Below, in pieces: positions 44,984 through 53,240 of a DNA stretch of 53,299 bases. Source of the DNA: SAR202 cluster bacterium (GTDB lineage Bacteria > Chloroflexota > Dehalococcoidia > Lucifugimonadales > UBA1123); the NCBI GenBank assembly GCA_030752795.1, contig JASMDM010000038.1, positions 1 to 53,299 of the forward strand, written 5' to 3'. A program made the translations under genes and the position numbers. Under the pieces are notes generated by a model that saw only the letters and a list, made by a program, of their open reading frames with translations, searched no databases and had not been told where the DNA came from. Numbering within the stretch: the first letter of the stretch is position 1; each line of letters starts with the position of its first letter.

Positions 44984-47425
44984 ATGAGATTCGCCGAAAT
45001 CGCGGTCGACGCTCCGACCGGTCCCGACAGGACGTTCAGCTACTCGATTCCCGACGAGCTCGACCTGTCCGCCGGACAGTCAGTACGCGTCCCTTTCGGA
45101 CCTCGAACGCTTCAAGGCATCGTTTTCGAGTTCGTTCCGGCTCCCTGCGTCGAGCAGACCAGAGCGATCCTTGCCTCGACCAGTCCCGGATCACTCGTGG
45201 ACGAGCATCACCTCGAGCTCGCGCGATGGATCAGCCGCTACTACATGTGCTCGCTCTTCGAGGCGGTCGCCCCGATGTTGCCGCCCGGCGGCAGGCTTCG
45301 AGTCCGAACCCAACTCTCGCTCAATCCCGCCGTCACCGACCTGGCCTCGCTCGTGAGAACCAAGCTCCAACTTCGCGTCCTGGAGTACATACGCGCCAAC
45401 GCTCCGGTATCGGCCGAGAGGTTGACGCGAGTCATGGGCGACGGCGCTCGTGGGGCGTCGACTCGGTTGGTCGGTCGCGGAATCCTCGAGAGCCGGGTGC
45501 AGGGCTCCGTTCGCGAGATCGCTCCGAGGTTCGTCGATCATCTGGCAATCAGGCCCGACGCAACCGAAGAGATCGGACACTGGATGTCGAAAGGCGCCCG
45601 CCGCGCCCCGAAGCAGGCTGCGCTCGTTGAAGCATTGGTGGCCGCCGAATCGCCGATTCCGGCGCCCGAGCTACGTAAAGAGTTCGGCGCGAGCGCGGTT
45701 TCGCGGTTGTTGGAACGACGCTGGCTGGCCGTCGAGAAACGACGCGTCGAGATCGATCCGCTGACGAATACTCGATTGGAGCCCGCGCCCGAGGTGTCGT
45801 TGACCGCTCGCCAAACTGCGTCTGTCGAAGCCATCTGTCGCATCATCGAGTCGGAAGACGTCTCGCCTCGGACGCTGTTGGTGCAGGGCGTCACGGGCTC
45901 AGGGAAGACCGAAGTGTACCTCGCCGCCGTTGCGCGGTGCCTCAAGCTGGGCAAACGGGCGATCGTCATGGTACCCGAGATAGCCCTGACGCAGCAAACA
46001 ATCGAGCGATTCGCGTCCAGGTTTCGCGGCAAGGTCGCGGTCCTTCACAGTGGCTTGACCGGACCCGAACGTTTGGACCAGTGGTGGAAGACCCACGAAG
46101 GACGGTTCGACGTGGTTGTCGGATCCCGCAGCGCGGTGTTCGCACCGATCGCCGATCTCGGCCTAATCGTGATCGACGAGGAGCACGAGTGGACGTACAA
46201 GCAGCATGACTCGACGCCTCGATATCACGCCCGAGACGTCGCGATCAAGCTGGCCGGGCTGTCGGGCGCGGCGGTCGCGCTGGGCAGCGCCACTCCGGAC
46301 GTGGCCTCGTACTATCGCGGACTACGGAAAGAGTTCATGCTGTCCACGCTGCCCGATCGGCTGCGCACGGACACCGGCTCTCGAATGACGACCACTTCGC
46401 TGGCCAGCGCGACGGTCGTGGACATGCGGCAGGAGCTGAAGGAGGGCAATCGGGACTTCTTCTCCCGCCTGTTGGACCAGGAGATGGAGTCCTGCCTGGA
46501 GTCGGGCAACCAATTCATGCTGTTCCTAAATCGTCGTGGATCGGCGACGCAGATGCAGTGCCGAAACTGCGGCCATCAAGCGAGATGCCCCGCATGCGAC
46601 GTTTCGCTGAGCTATCACCGAGGAGCGCAACGGCTCATCTGCCACTACTGCGGCTCGCGTCGCAGGATTCCGCGAATGTGCCCCCAGTGCCTGGCCTATC
46701 GCCTGAGCTTCTACGGCATCGGCACGCAGTCGGTCGCGGACGCCCTGGAGAAGCGATTCCCCGAGATCAACGTGCTCCGATGGGATCGCGACGCGACACG
46801 CAACGTCGGCGAGTATCGGAAGCTGCTCGGCGATTTCAGGTCGGGCAAAAGCCAGGCGTTGGTTGGAACCCAGATGATCGCCAAAGGGCTGCATCTGCCC
46901 TCGGTGACGTTGGTCGGCGCGGTACTGGCCGACGTCGGCCTCGGCATCCCCGACTACCGGGCAGGCGAGCGGGCGTTCCAGCTTCTGTGCCAGGTCGCCG
47001 GTCGAGCCGGCCGGGGTGCAACGGAGGGCAAGGTGGTGATCCAGACCTACCAGCCCGACAACTACGCGATCAAGGCCGCGGCCGCGCAGGATTACCAGGG
47101 TTTCTACACCAAAGAGATGGCCTTCCGGCACGAGCAGGGCAACCCGCCGTACCGAAAGCTGATCCGCCTGCTGTACTCCGACACCAACAGCGCGACCTGC
47201 GAAGAGAACGCGCGACGAGTCGCGACCGAACTCGAAAACGAACGGGAGAGGAACGGCATCCTGGACACCGAGATTCTGGGACCGATGCCCGCGTTCCCCG
47301 CTCGACTTCGCGGACGATACCGATGGCATGTCGTCCTGCGCGGCGCCGATCCTCGTACGCTGCTGGATCGAATATCGCTGCCGAAAGATTGGGTCATCGA
47401 CGTGGATCCGGTTGCTCTTACCTGA
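44984..47425 (+). CDS. priA: Primosomal protein N' (replication restart helicase)
   Basis: 813 residues. PriA reloads the replicative helicase at stalled forks. The N-terminal 3'-end-binding domain starts RFAEIAVDAPTGPDRTFSYS. The Walker A lysine is K308 (GVTGSGKTEVYL), the D-E-E-H box is D398-H401 and the aromatic-rich loop is WTYKQHDSTPRYHARD. The zinc domain has eight cysteines in C-x-x-C pairs (CRNCG, CPACD, CHYCG, CPQC). Helicase motifs V-VI are MIAKGLHLPSVTLVG and QVAGRAGRG. All essential elements present. Confidence 0.97.
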   Translation: MRFAEIAVDAPTGPDRTFSYSIPDELDLSAGQSVRVPFGPRTLQGIVFEFVPAPCVEQTRAILASTSPGSLVDEHHLELARWISRYYMCSLFEAVAPMLPPGGRLRVRTQLSLNPAVTDLASLVRTKLQLRVLEYIRANAPVSAERLTRVMGDGARGASTRLVGRGILESRVQGSVREIAPRFVDHLAIRPDATEEIGHWMSKGARRAPKQAALVEALVAAESPIPAPELRKEFGASAVSRLLERRWLAVEKRRVEIDPLTNTRLEPAPEVSLTARQTASVEAICRIIESEDVSPRTLLVQGVTGSGKTEVYLAAVARCLKLGKRAIVMVPEIALTQQTIERFASRFRGKVAVLHSGLTGPERLDQWWKTHEGRFDVVVGSRSAVFAPIADLGLIVIDEEHEWTYKQHDSTPRYHARDVAIKLAGLSGAAVALGSATPDVASYYRGLRKEFMLSTLPDRLRTDTGSRMTTTSLASATVVDMRQELKEGNRDFFSRLLDQEMESCLESGNQFMLFLNRRGSATQMQCRNCGHQARCPACDVSLSYHRGAQRLICHYCGSRRRIPRMCPQCLAYRLSFYGIGTQSVADALEKRFPEINVLRWDRDATRNVGEYRKLLGDFRSGKSQALVGTQMIAKGLHLPSVTLVGAVLADVGLGIPDYRAGERAFQLLCQVAGRAGRGATEGKVVIQTYQPDNYAIKAAAAQDYQGFYTKEMAFRHEQGNPPYRKLIRLLYSDTNSATCEENARRVATELENERERNGILDTEILGPMPAFPARLRGRYRWHVVLRGADPRTLLDRISLPKDWVIDVDPVALT

Positions 47426-47513
47426 CCGAATGCTCGACAGGGCAACAGTACACCCCGACGCGACCGCCCGTCGTCGAACGTCACGACTCGTTGACACGCG
47501 ATTGCCCGTGCCC

Positions 47514-47519
47514 TTGACA
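47514..47519 (+). promoter_or_regulatory. -35 element upstream of the Fur-family gene
   Basis: TTGACA (47514-47519) is a perfect -35 hexamer; another copy occurs at 47491-47496. A matching -10 is weak (TACGGA at 47537-47542, 17-base spacing). The inverted repeat at 47559-47573 lies just downstream, where a repressor would block initiation. Confidence 0.35.
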
Positions 47520-47558
47520 CGCCATGTTCGCTGACTTACGGAAAATACGGAGCAGTCG

Positions 47559-47573
47559 TTAGAAAGCTTCTAA
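47559..47573. promoter_or_regulatory. 7-1-7 inverted repeat, candidate Fur/PerR box
   Basis: TTAGAAA-G-CTTCTAA is a 15-bp inverted repeat with six of seven positions paired, the same 7-1-7 layout as PerR and Fur boxes. It is 51 bases before the TTG start of a Fur-family gene (47625), which suggests autoregulation. Confidence 0.5.
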
Positions 47574-47624
47574 ACGATTTACGGAAGGCGATCACGACGG
47601 TGTGGCCCAATCGGAGGATAACGT

Positions 47625-48086
47625 TTGACCCAGACGTCCCAGGCGCAAAGCAGGCTCGACGAGATGACCGCGTCGCTCGTCGGTCGATTGGTGTTCATCA
47701 CGCCCAGACGGGCCAAGCTGCTCGAAACCCTTGCCGGCACGGACAGTTATCCCAGCGTCAGCGAGCTGCAAGCCCAAGTTCAGCCCCGGTATCCGTCGAC
47801 GCGTCTCGCCACCGTCTACAACACCATCGAGCTGCTCAAAGAGTGCGGTCAAGTCCTCGAGATGGAGTTTTCCGGGTCAGCCAACCGGTACGACGGCCGT
47901 GGCGCCACACCGCATCCCCGAGTCGTGTGCCTGGAGTGCGAATGCATCGACGACGCGGAGATCATCGATTCCGACGGCTCCTACGCTTCGATTGCACAGA
48001 CCACCGGCTACGAGGTGTCCAGCCATAGGCTCGAGTTCTACGGCACGTGTCCAGTGTGCCAGGCTCGGAGTGGCGGCGGAGCGTAG
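47625..48086 (+). CDS. Fur-family transcriptional regulator (PerR-like)
   Basis: 153 residues. The winged helix reads TPRRAKLLETLAGTDSYPSV then RLATVYNTIELLKECGQVLE. The regulatory metal site includes HPRVVCLECECIDDAE with the first C-x-x-C and the second pair CPVC near the end, together a structural zinc site. The first helix has the R-x-R/K pattern of Fur proteins. It could be Fur, PerR or Zur. The usual H-x-H-H pattern is partly lost (HPRVVC), which slightly favours PerR-like or divergent sensing. The TTG start at 47625 follows GGAGG at good spacing. Confidence 0.9.
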   Translation: MTQTSQAQSRLDEMTASLVGRLVFITPRRAKLLETLAGTDSYPSVSELQAQVQPRYPSTRLATVYNTIELLKECGQVLEMEFSGSANRYDGRGATPHPRVVCLECECIDDAEIIDSDGSYASIAQTTGYEVSSHRLEFYGTCPVCQARSGGGA

Positions 48087-48137
48087 CAGCGGCGCTGGCT
48101 TGGCCGTGATGGTGATAAACAAAATAAGTGCATTGTC

Positions 48138-48372
48138 CAAAATGTGTCATTCTGAGGCCGCAGTCGAAGAATCTGGTCGCTGAACACAGCTTATTGCCTG
48201 AGCAACTCTAAACGCTTCTTTCTCTCCGGGCCACCCAGCACGGTAAGAAACGTTGAGAACAACGTATTGGGTCAATGACCGTAACGGCTCAAGCGACTCT
48301 TGCATGTGGGCGACCCTTCGACAGGCTCAGAGCCCGCCCTGAGATTTCCGAAGGGGCGAACGGATGGGTGCG
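48138..48372. repeat. Two widespread-type intergenic repeats
   Basis: GTCATTCTGAGGCCGCAGTC-GAAGAATCT (about 48145-48174) and CCCTTCGACAGGCTCAGAGC followed by its partner CCTGAGATTTCCGAAGGGG (about 48313-48356) are motifs I know as dispersed palindromic repeats in many GC-rich genomes. The second forms a long hairpin. Each occurs once in this window. They occupy the 490-base gap 48087-48577, which has no gene apart from the lepB tail copy. Confidence 0.5.
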
Positions 48373-48443
48373 TGGCTCGCCATGGACGGATGCCCAGCAT
48401 CGTGAGGAGCGTTGGGCACAACTTATTAAGTTGATGACCATAA

Positions 48444-48603
48444 CGGCCAGAGCGCCTGTGAACGGCGCGTCGGCGGCGCGGCGTCAGCGGTTGAAGATGC
48501 CGAGGACGTGCGAGGCGAACTCGGCTTGGCCGTACACGGCCAGAGCACCGGCGAGTGGCGCGTCTGTGGCTCGGGCGTCAGCGGTTGAAGATGCCCAGGA
48601 CGT
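48444..48603. repeat. Direct repeat duplicating the lepB 3' end
   Basis: Two imperfect copies of about 66 bases, 48444-48509 and 48537-48603, spaced 93 bases apart. Copy B contains the true end of the signal peptidase gene (stop TGA 48578-48580, minus strand). Copy A carries the same last codons (L-G-I-F-N-R-stop) plus about 40 bases beyond, cut loose from the gene. Confidence 0.7.
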
Positions 48604-49171
48604 TGAAGTTTTCCGGCGGCCAGTAGCTGAGCCAAGCGCGGCCCACGACGTTCGCCGCGGGCACCGTTCCCCAGTCGCGTGAGTCGTTCGATGCGCGACG
48701 GTTGTCGCCGAGCACGTAGAACTCACCCGGCGGAACTTCGACCTTTGACGCAGTCCGACGATCGGGGTGCGTGATGTACGGCTCGTCTCTGGCCTCGTCG
48801 TTTACGTAGACCTGGCCTTCGAGGATCTCGACCGTGTCGCCCGGTCCGGCGATCACGCGCTTGACAAAATCGCGAGACGGGTCCCTCGGGAAATGGAAGA
48901 TGATCACTTCTCCGGGCGCGGGCGTATGAAAGGCGAAGAGTTGATCGGCTGAGCGCTCGTCGTCGCCAACGAACGGCAGCAGGCTCGCCAACGAATCGCG
49001 ATTGACTCGCGCGTAGACGATCTTGTTCACCAGCAGGTATTGGCCCTCGGTCAGCGTGGGCTGCATGCTGGAGCCTTCGACTTTGAAGTTCTGAACGCTG
49101 AATTGCAACACGAGAAAGATCGTCAGTGCAAGCAGCACTGTCTCGATCAGTTCTCGTATAAGGTCTCTCAA
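48578..49171 (-). CDS. lepB: Signal peptidase I, copy 1
   Basis: 197 residues. One N-terminal helix (LIETVLLALTIFLVLQFSVQ), then box B GSSMQPTLTEGQYLLVNK with the nucleophile Ser35, and box D FVKRVIAGPGDTVEI with the general base Lys104. Box E is YVLGDNRRASNDSRDWG. It cleaves signal peptides at the outer face of the membrane. It starts at TTG 49171. Closely similar to copy 2 at 49382-49972, with the same C-terminal W-P-P-E-N-F. A TATAAT on the minus strand at 49224-49229 gives a promoter at the same distance as in copy 2. The cut 3' end is duplicated downstream. Confidence 0.95.
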   Translation of the reverse strand: MRDLIRELIETVLLALTIFLVLQFSVQNFKVEGSSMQPTLTEGQYLLVNKIVYARVNRDSLASLLPFVGDDERSADQLFAFHTPAPGEVIIFHFPRDPSRDFVKRVIAGPGDTVEILEGQVYVNDEARDEPYITHPDRRTASKVEVPPGEFYVLGDNRRASNDSRDWGTVPAANVVGRAWLSYWPPENFNVLGIFNR

Positions 49172-49223
49172 CGGATTTTCACCACGCGCGATTACGCGAA
49201 CACAGCTGGGACTCTACGCACAA

Positions 49224-49229
49224 TTATAG
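49224..49229 (-). promoter_or_regulatory. -10 element of signal peptidase copy 1
   Basis: CTATAATT with a perfect TATAAT on the minus strand, 53 bases upstream of the TTG start. The same octamer lies at nearly the same distance from copy 2 (50024-50029). No clear -35. Confidence 0.4.
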
Positions 49230-49381
49230 TACACCGTGACTGAGGCGTGTCCCGCGGATTTCCAGCGCGGCGTCCATCGCCGTCGTGTGCGTCGCCGAAA
49301 ATGTTGAATCGCACGGTTGAATCGAGTCGTTCGGACTACGGTTCGATGGAGGGGAGGCGCCTGCCGGTCTTTGCCTGATGT

Positions 49382-49972
49382 TCAGCGGCTGAAGGAGCCG
49401 AGGAATTTGAAATTCTCGGGCGGCCAGTATCTAAGTCTGGCGCGGCCCGCGATGTTTTCGGCGGGCAACGGACCCCAGTCTCGCGAATCGTTCGAGGCGC
49501 GCCTGTTGTCCCCGAGAACGTAGTAGTTCCCGCGCGGCACTTCGATCCTCGGTACAGTCCTTCTGTCTGGGTGCGTGCTGTATGGCTCGTCCCTGACAAC
49601 GCCGTTTACCAATACCCGGCCCTCGTGGATTTCGACCGTGTCGCCGGGCCCCGCGATTACGCGTTTGACGAAATCGTGAGACGGATCCATCGGCGAATGG
49701 AAGACGATCACTTCGCCGGGCTCTGGGGAATGGAAGGCGAACAACTGATTGGTCGAGCTGTCGTCGTCTACGAAAGGCAGTACGCTCGCCAGCGAATCGC
49801 GTGCGACGCGTGCATAAGACAGCTTGTCCACCAGCAGGTACTGACCCTCGGTCAAAGTCGGCTGCATGCTGGAACCCTCGACCTTGACGTTCTGGACGCT
49901 GAATTGCACGAACAAGAACATCGCCAGCGCCAACAGCACGGTTTCGATCAGCTCTCGTACCAGACGTCTCAT
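49382..49972 (-). CDS. lepB: Signal peptidase I, copy 2
   Basis: 196 residues, with most residues identical to copy 1: GSSMQPTLTEGQYLLVDK (Ser35), FVKRVIAGPGDTVEI (Lys103) and YVLGDNRRASNDSRDWG. Differences cluster in the membrane helix (LAMFLFVQFSVQNVK) and in the exposed loops, such as VDDDSSTNQL against VGDDERSADQL. Both copies look active, and the pair is a recent tandem duplication that includes the promoter. ATG 49972 is preferred to the upstream 49993. The 210-base gap to copy 1 contains only its promoter. Confidence 0.95.
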   Translation of the reverse strand: MRRLVRELIETVLLALAMFLFVQFSVQNVKVEGSSMQPTLTEGQYLLVDKLSYARVARDSLASVLPFVDDDSSTNQLFAFHSPEPGEVIVFHSPMDPSHDFVKRVIAGPGDTVEIHEGRVLVNGVVRDEPYSTHPDRRTVPRIEVPRGNYYVLGDNRRASNDSRDWGPLPAENIAGRARLRYWPPENFKFLGSFSR

Positions 49973-50023
49973 CGTATCTACACCACGCGTCAAAACGCTC
50001 GCGAATCACCGTTTCTGCCAATA

Positions 50024-50029
50024 ATTATA
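50024..50029 (-). promoter_or_regulatory. -10 element of signal peptidase copy 2
   Basis: TATAAT on the minus strand within CTATAATT, 52 bases upstream of ATG 49972, matching the copy 1 arrangement. The gap to the divergent sigma factor gene is 156 bases after this point. Confidence 0.4.
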
Positions 50030-50185
50030 GGGCACAAGCTATGGTGTGTGCGGGGCGATGCGCTATTATCGTGATGCTCAGCCAAGTGGGGCGAGCCAGC
50101 GCGAACACCGGGGGCGGACACCGGACGGCAACACGCACCCGGGGAACGTCGTCCCGCACAGTAAATTCCACTGCCGAGGAACCCG

Positions 50186-50773
50186 ATGGATTCCGAGGAC
50201 GCCGAGCTCGTTGCACGAAGCCAGGGCGGCGATCTCACAGCGTTCAATTTCATAGTCCAACGCTACCAGGCGGAGGTACTGAACCTGTCCGCCCGGATGT
50301 TGGGCAATCGACACAGAGCCGAGGACGTCGCTCAAGAGACGTTCATTTCGGCCTATCGTGGCTTGAGTCGCTTCCGCGGCGTGAGCCTCCGCGCATGGCT
50401 GCTGAGGATCGCGGCGAACGCGACGAAAGACGCCATGCGCGGCACGCGTCGCCGTCCCGAAGATTCGTTGGACGAATCTCTGTCGAATCCCTCCTTCCAA
50501 CCCAAATCCGACGGCGTGTCTCCCGAAGAGCACGCCGAGCGGACCGAGTTGAACGAATCCCTCCAACGGGCAATCCTGTCGCTTTCCGCCGACCATCGCG
50601 CCGCTCTGGTGATGATCGACGTGCAGGGCTTGGGCTATCAAGAAGCCTCCGAAGCCACGGGCGCATCCATCGGCACAATCAAGTCCCGGCTTAGCCGCGC
50701 CAGGGCTCGCGTGCGGGACTTGCTGATGGAGCGAAGGGAACTTTTACCCGACAGATATCGTCGGAACCAATGA
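50186..50773 (+). CDS. ECF-type RNA polymerase sigma factor
   Basis: 195 residues with only sigma regions 2 and 4. Region 2 shows FNFIVQRYQAEVLNLSARML and AEDVAQETFISAYRGLSRFR. Region 4 is RAILSLSADHRAALVMIDVQ and EATGASIGTIKSRLSRARAR, a helix-turn-helix. The linker of about 40 residues is longer than usual. GAGGAA precedes the ATG. The next gene, an anti-sigma factor, starts 13 bases after its stop, so the pair is an operon responding to an envelope signal. Its target promoters cannot be told. Confidence 0.95.
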   Translation: MDSEDAELVARSQGGDLTAFNFIVQRYQAEVLNLSARMLGNRHRAEDVAQETFISAYRGLSRFRGVSLRAWLLRIAANATKDAMRGTRRRPEDSLDESLSNPSFQPKSDGVSPEEHAERTELNESLQRAILSLSADHRAALVMIDVQGLGYQEASEATGASIGTIKSRLSRARARVRDLLMERRELLPDRYRRNQ

Positions 50774-50786
50774 GAGAGCATTATCA

Positions 50787-51899
50787 GTGATTGGATTCCT
50801 GGCAAATAGAAAACACTCGAGGCTGCGAGAGCTGCTTTCCGTCTACATCGACGGGGAGACGACCGCGTCCGAAAGTCTCGAAGTCCAGGAGCATCTGGCC
50901 GCCTGCGAAGCTTGCACGGAAGAGTTGGAAACCCTCCGCTCTACCGTCGAACTTCTCGGCGAACTGCGGCAGCTCGAACCGATGCGCTCGTATGCGTTGG
51001 AGGCCGAGCCCGAGCCGGTACGATCCTCCGGAACGTTCGCATGGACGGCCCGCCTTGCTACTTCCGTCGCCGCTCTGCTGTTGGTAGCGCTGTTGGCAGG
51101 CGACATGACCGGCCTTCTAGTGCAAGAGAGCGCCATAAAGTCTACCGCCGACACGGCGTCGACGGCACCCGGAATTGGCGGCGCCATCGTGGCGGCTCCG
51201 GCGGCTGCGCCTGCACCGGCGCCCGCCTCAGCGCCAGCTCCCGCGCAATCGGCCCCCGCACCCGCTTCCTTTGCAGCGCCAGTTGCCCCGGCAGCCGCGC
51301 CCGCGCCATTGGCAGAGCAATCGGCTCCTCTCGAGGTGGCGGTCGAGCGCGGCGAGGCCGTCGAACAGGCTACGGAGCAGGTCGACCAGTCTGCAGCGGC
51401 AATCGCTGCCGAGCCACCCGAGCCCAAAGCTTTGGCGGCTCCGGTTGCGCCGCCCCAGCTCCAGTCCGCCCAAGCGCCTCAGGCCGGGACTTCCGAGCCT
51501 ATCGTCGAACCAACGGAACCGCCTCGACCGGCCAAAGCGCTGGTGGCGCCGTCCGCGAACGAGCAGGTCGCGGTCGAACGGTTCCAGCAGGCCGTTGAAG
51601 GAACGCCCGCTCCCGAGGATGCGTCGGCGCCGGCGGACGGCGCCCCGACCCAATCTGCCCCCGAGCCTGTCACAGGGTCACTAATGCAGACCGCCCCGGC
51701 GCTCGAGGCCCCAGTGGCCCCTATCGCCGAATCGCCGGCTGCGCCCCCGACGATCGAGGAACCGATCGTCGACTCAGACGATGACGGTTGGGCGTTGCCG
51801 TTGCGTCAGTTCGAGATCGCGGCCGCCGCGATCGTCGCGCTGCTGGCAGCGGCTTGGGGCTGGCTAGCGATCAGGCGGCGTGGCAGCGCGATCTCGTAG
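50787..51899 (+). CDS. Anti-sigma factor with zinc finger and long Ala/Pro spacer
   Basis: 370 residues. The N-terminal anti-sigma zinc domain has the H-x-x-x-C-x-x-C motif at His36, Cys40, Cys43. A membrane helix follows (about 88-108, ATSVAALLLVALLAGDM). Residues about 125-340 are a low-complexity segment of Ala, Pro, Glu, Gln. A second hydrophobic helix (about 343-362, IAAAAIVALLAAAWGWLAI) ends in R-R-R-G. So the protein has two membrane passes with a flexible 220-residue loop outside, an uncommon layout. It should hold the upstream sigma factor inactive until cleaved. GTG start. Confidence 0.85.
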   Translation: MIGFLANRKHSRLRELLSVYIDGETTASESLEVQEHLAACEACTEELETLRSTVELLGELRQLEPMRSYALEAEPEPVRSSGTFAWTARLATSVAALLLVALLAGDMTGLLVQESAIKSTADTASTAPGIGGAIVAAPAAAPAPAPASAPAPAQSAPAPASFAAPVAPAAAPAPLAEQSAPLEVAVERGEAVEQATEQVDQSAAAIAAEPPEPKALAAPVAPPQLQSAQAPQAGTSEPIVEPTEPPRPAKALVAPSANEQVAVERFQQAVEGTPAPEDASAPADGAPTQSAPEPVTGSLMQTAPALEAPVAPIAESPAAPPTIEEPIVDSDDDGWALPLRQFEIAAAAIVALLAAAWGWLAIRRRGSAIS

Positions 51900-52020
51900 C
51901 AGCCAATCACCCGGCCCGGCACTTCTTCATGTCCACCATGTTTCACCATCGGCGCCAGGACCGGCCTTATGTTGGCAACCGAAGTCCATGAATGGGAGCC
52001 GAACGATTCTCAGATGCTGT

Positions 52021-52856
52021 CTACCCTGAAAACGGTTTGGCAGCCTCTATGCACGCCATTGGGATCGTAATCGACAGCTCGCCTTGTTCAGATGCGACCT
52101 GATTTAGCCTGCTCTCCAGCGAAATGAACGCGCTTTCAACTGCGTCTTCGGGAAGAATGACCTTCCAAGCTGGCATGAATCCCAGGCGCATGAAGTAGTG
52201 ACGCAGGAACGACGATCCGTCGGCATATCGCATCCGAAACGAATCCGTCACGACGTCGGCGATCTCGAATCCGGCGCATGTCAACATGCCCGATATCGAC
52301 TGAACCGTTTGTCGGTGCGAAACGTGGGCGTCGAATGCGGCAAGACATTCCGAAAGCCCACACTCAATGATGACATTTAGGAACTCGCGGTAGAACTCGC
52401 CCATGTGCCCGACCACATTCGTGGTGAGGAACAGGCGTCCTCCAGGCTTCGCAACGCGAAAACAAGCTTGGAGTACAGCATCTGCGTTGTCGAAGTTGTT
52501 GATCCCAAGGTTCGAAACGACAAATCCGCCGACGAGTCGGGCAGATCGATGTTCGCCGCGTCGTCCTGAATCAGCCATACGTTTTCCAGTCCGAGGTAAG
52601 CGATCTTGCTGCGCAGCCGGTCCATGACAGGCGCCCATGGATCGACCGCGACAATTGTCGAATCCGGACCGCATCGTTGAGCAAGTTCCAGTGTGAGGAA
52701 GCCCGTCCCGCAACCGACATCTAGAATTGTGACGCCCCTTCGCATGGGCACTCGGTTGAGCATCATCATTCCGAACGGAGCCGACCACAGCGACAATTCG
52801 TCGAGATGCTCGGTTACTTTAGGGTCGTTGAGGTCGATTTCGCTCAAGTAGTCCAT
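52021..52856 (-). pseudogene. SAM-dependent methyltransferase gene, single frameshift
   Basis: The first frame has ILDVGCGTGFLTLELAQRCG (motif I), TIVAVDPWAPVMDRL and QDDAANIDLPDSSADL. After a shift at about 52522 the second frame gives VVSNLGINNFDNADAVLQAC, FRVAKPGGRLFLTT, a complete post-motif region, and ends TAG-type stop at 52021-52023. Restoring one G in the run (gatttg/tcg on the coding strand) joins them into about 278 residues. Start ATG 52856 has GGAG upstream; ATG 52919 is an alternative. Substrate unknown. The 120 bases between this and the anti-sigma gene hold nothing. Confidence 0.75.
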
Positions 52857-53240
52857 GACCGGCTCCACTCGATGGCAGTATCGGTCCGGAGTGCAGTCAG
52901 CGATGAGATAATGTACCACGGAGGCGATCTGAGCGCTGACAGGTGTTGTTTGAAGATGGCGCCGCCTGTCAGACGGCGTGCTCGTCGTGGGAGGCCGGGA
53001 TTCACAGCAGTGCCCGATGATGCGATATTTGCCTCTCCGGTCGGGAGCTGATCAGAGGCGGTCTATCTCGGTCAATCCGGCAGCACGCGTCGCCCGCTGC
53101 CCCAGTCAACATTCACCTCGAAACTCGATGGAACTTTTCGAAAAGCCGGTTCGTCTGTATTTATGAAGGCCAACAATTCGGGCCCATCGGGGACCATAAC
53201 AAGGCCAATAACTAAGAGAACAACCGAAGGAGGAAAAGAA

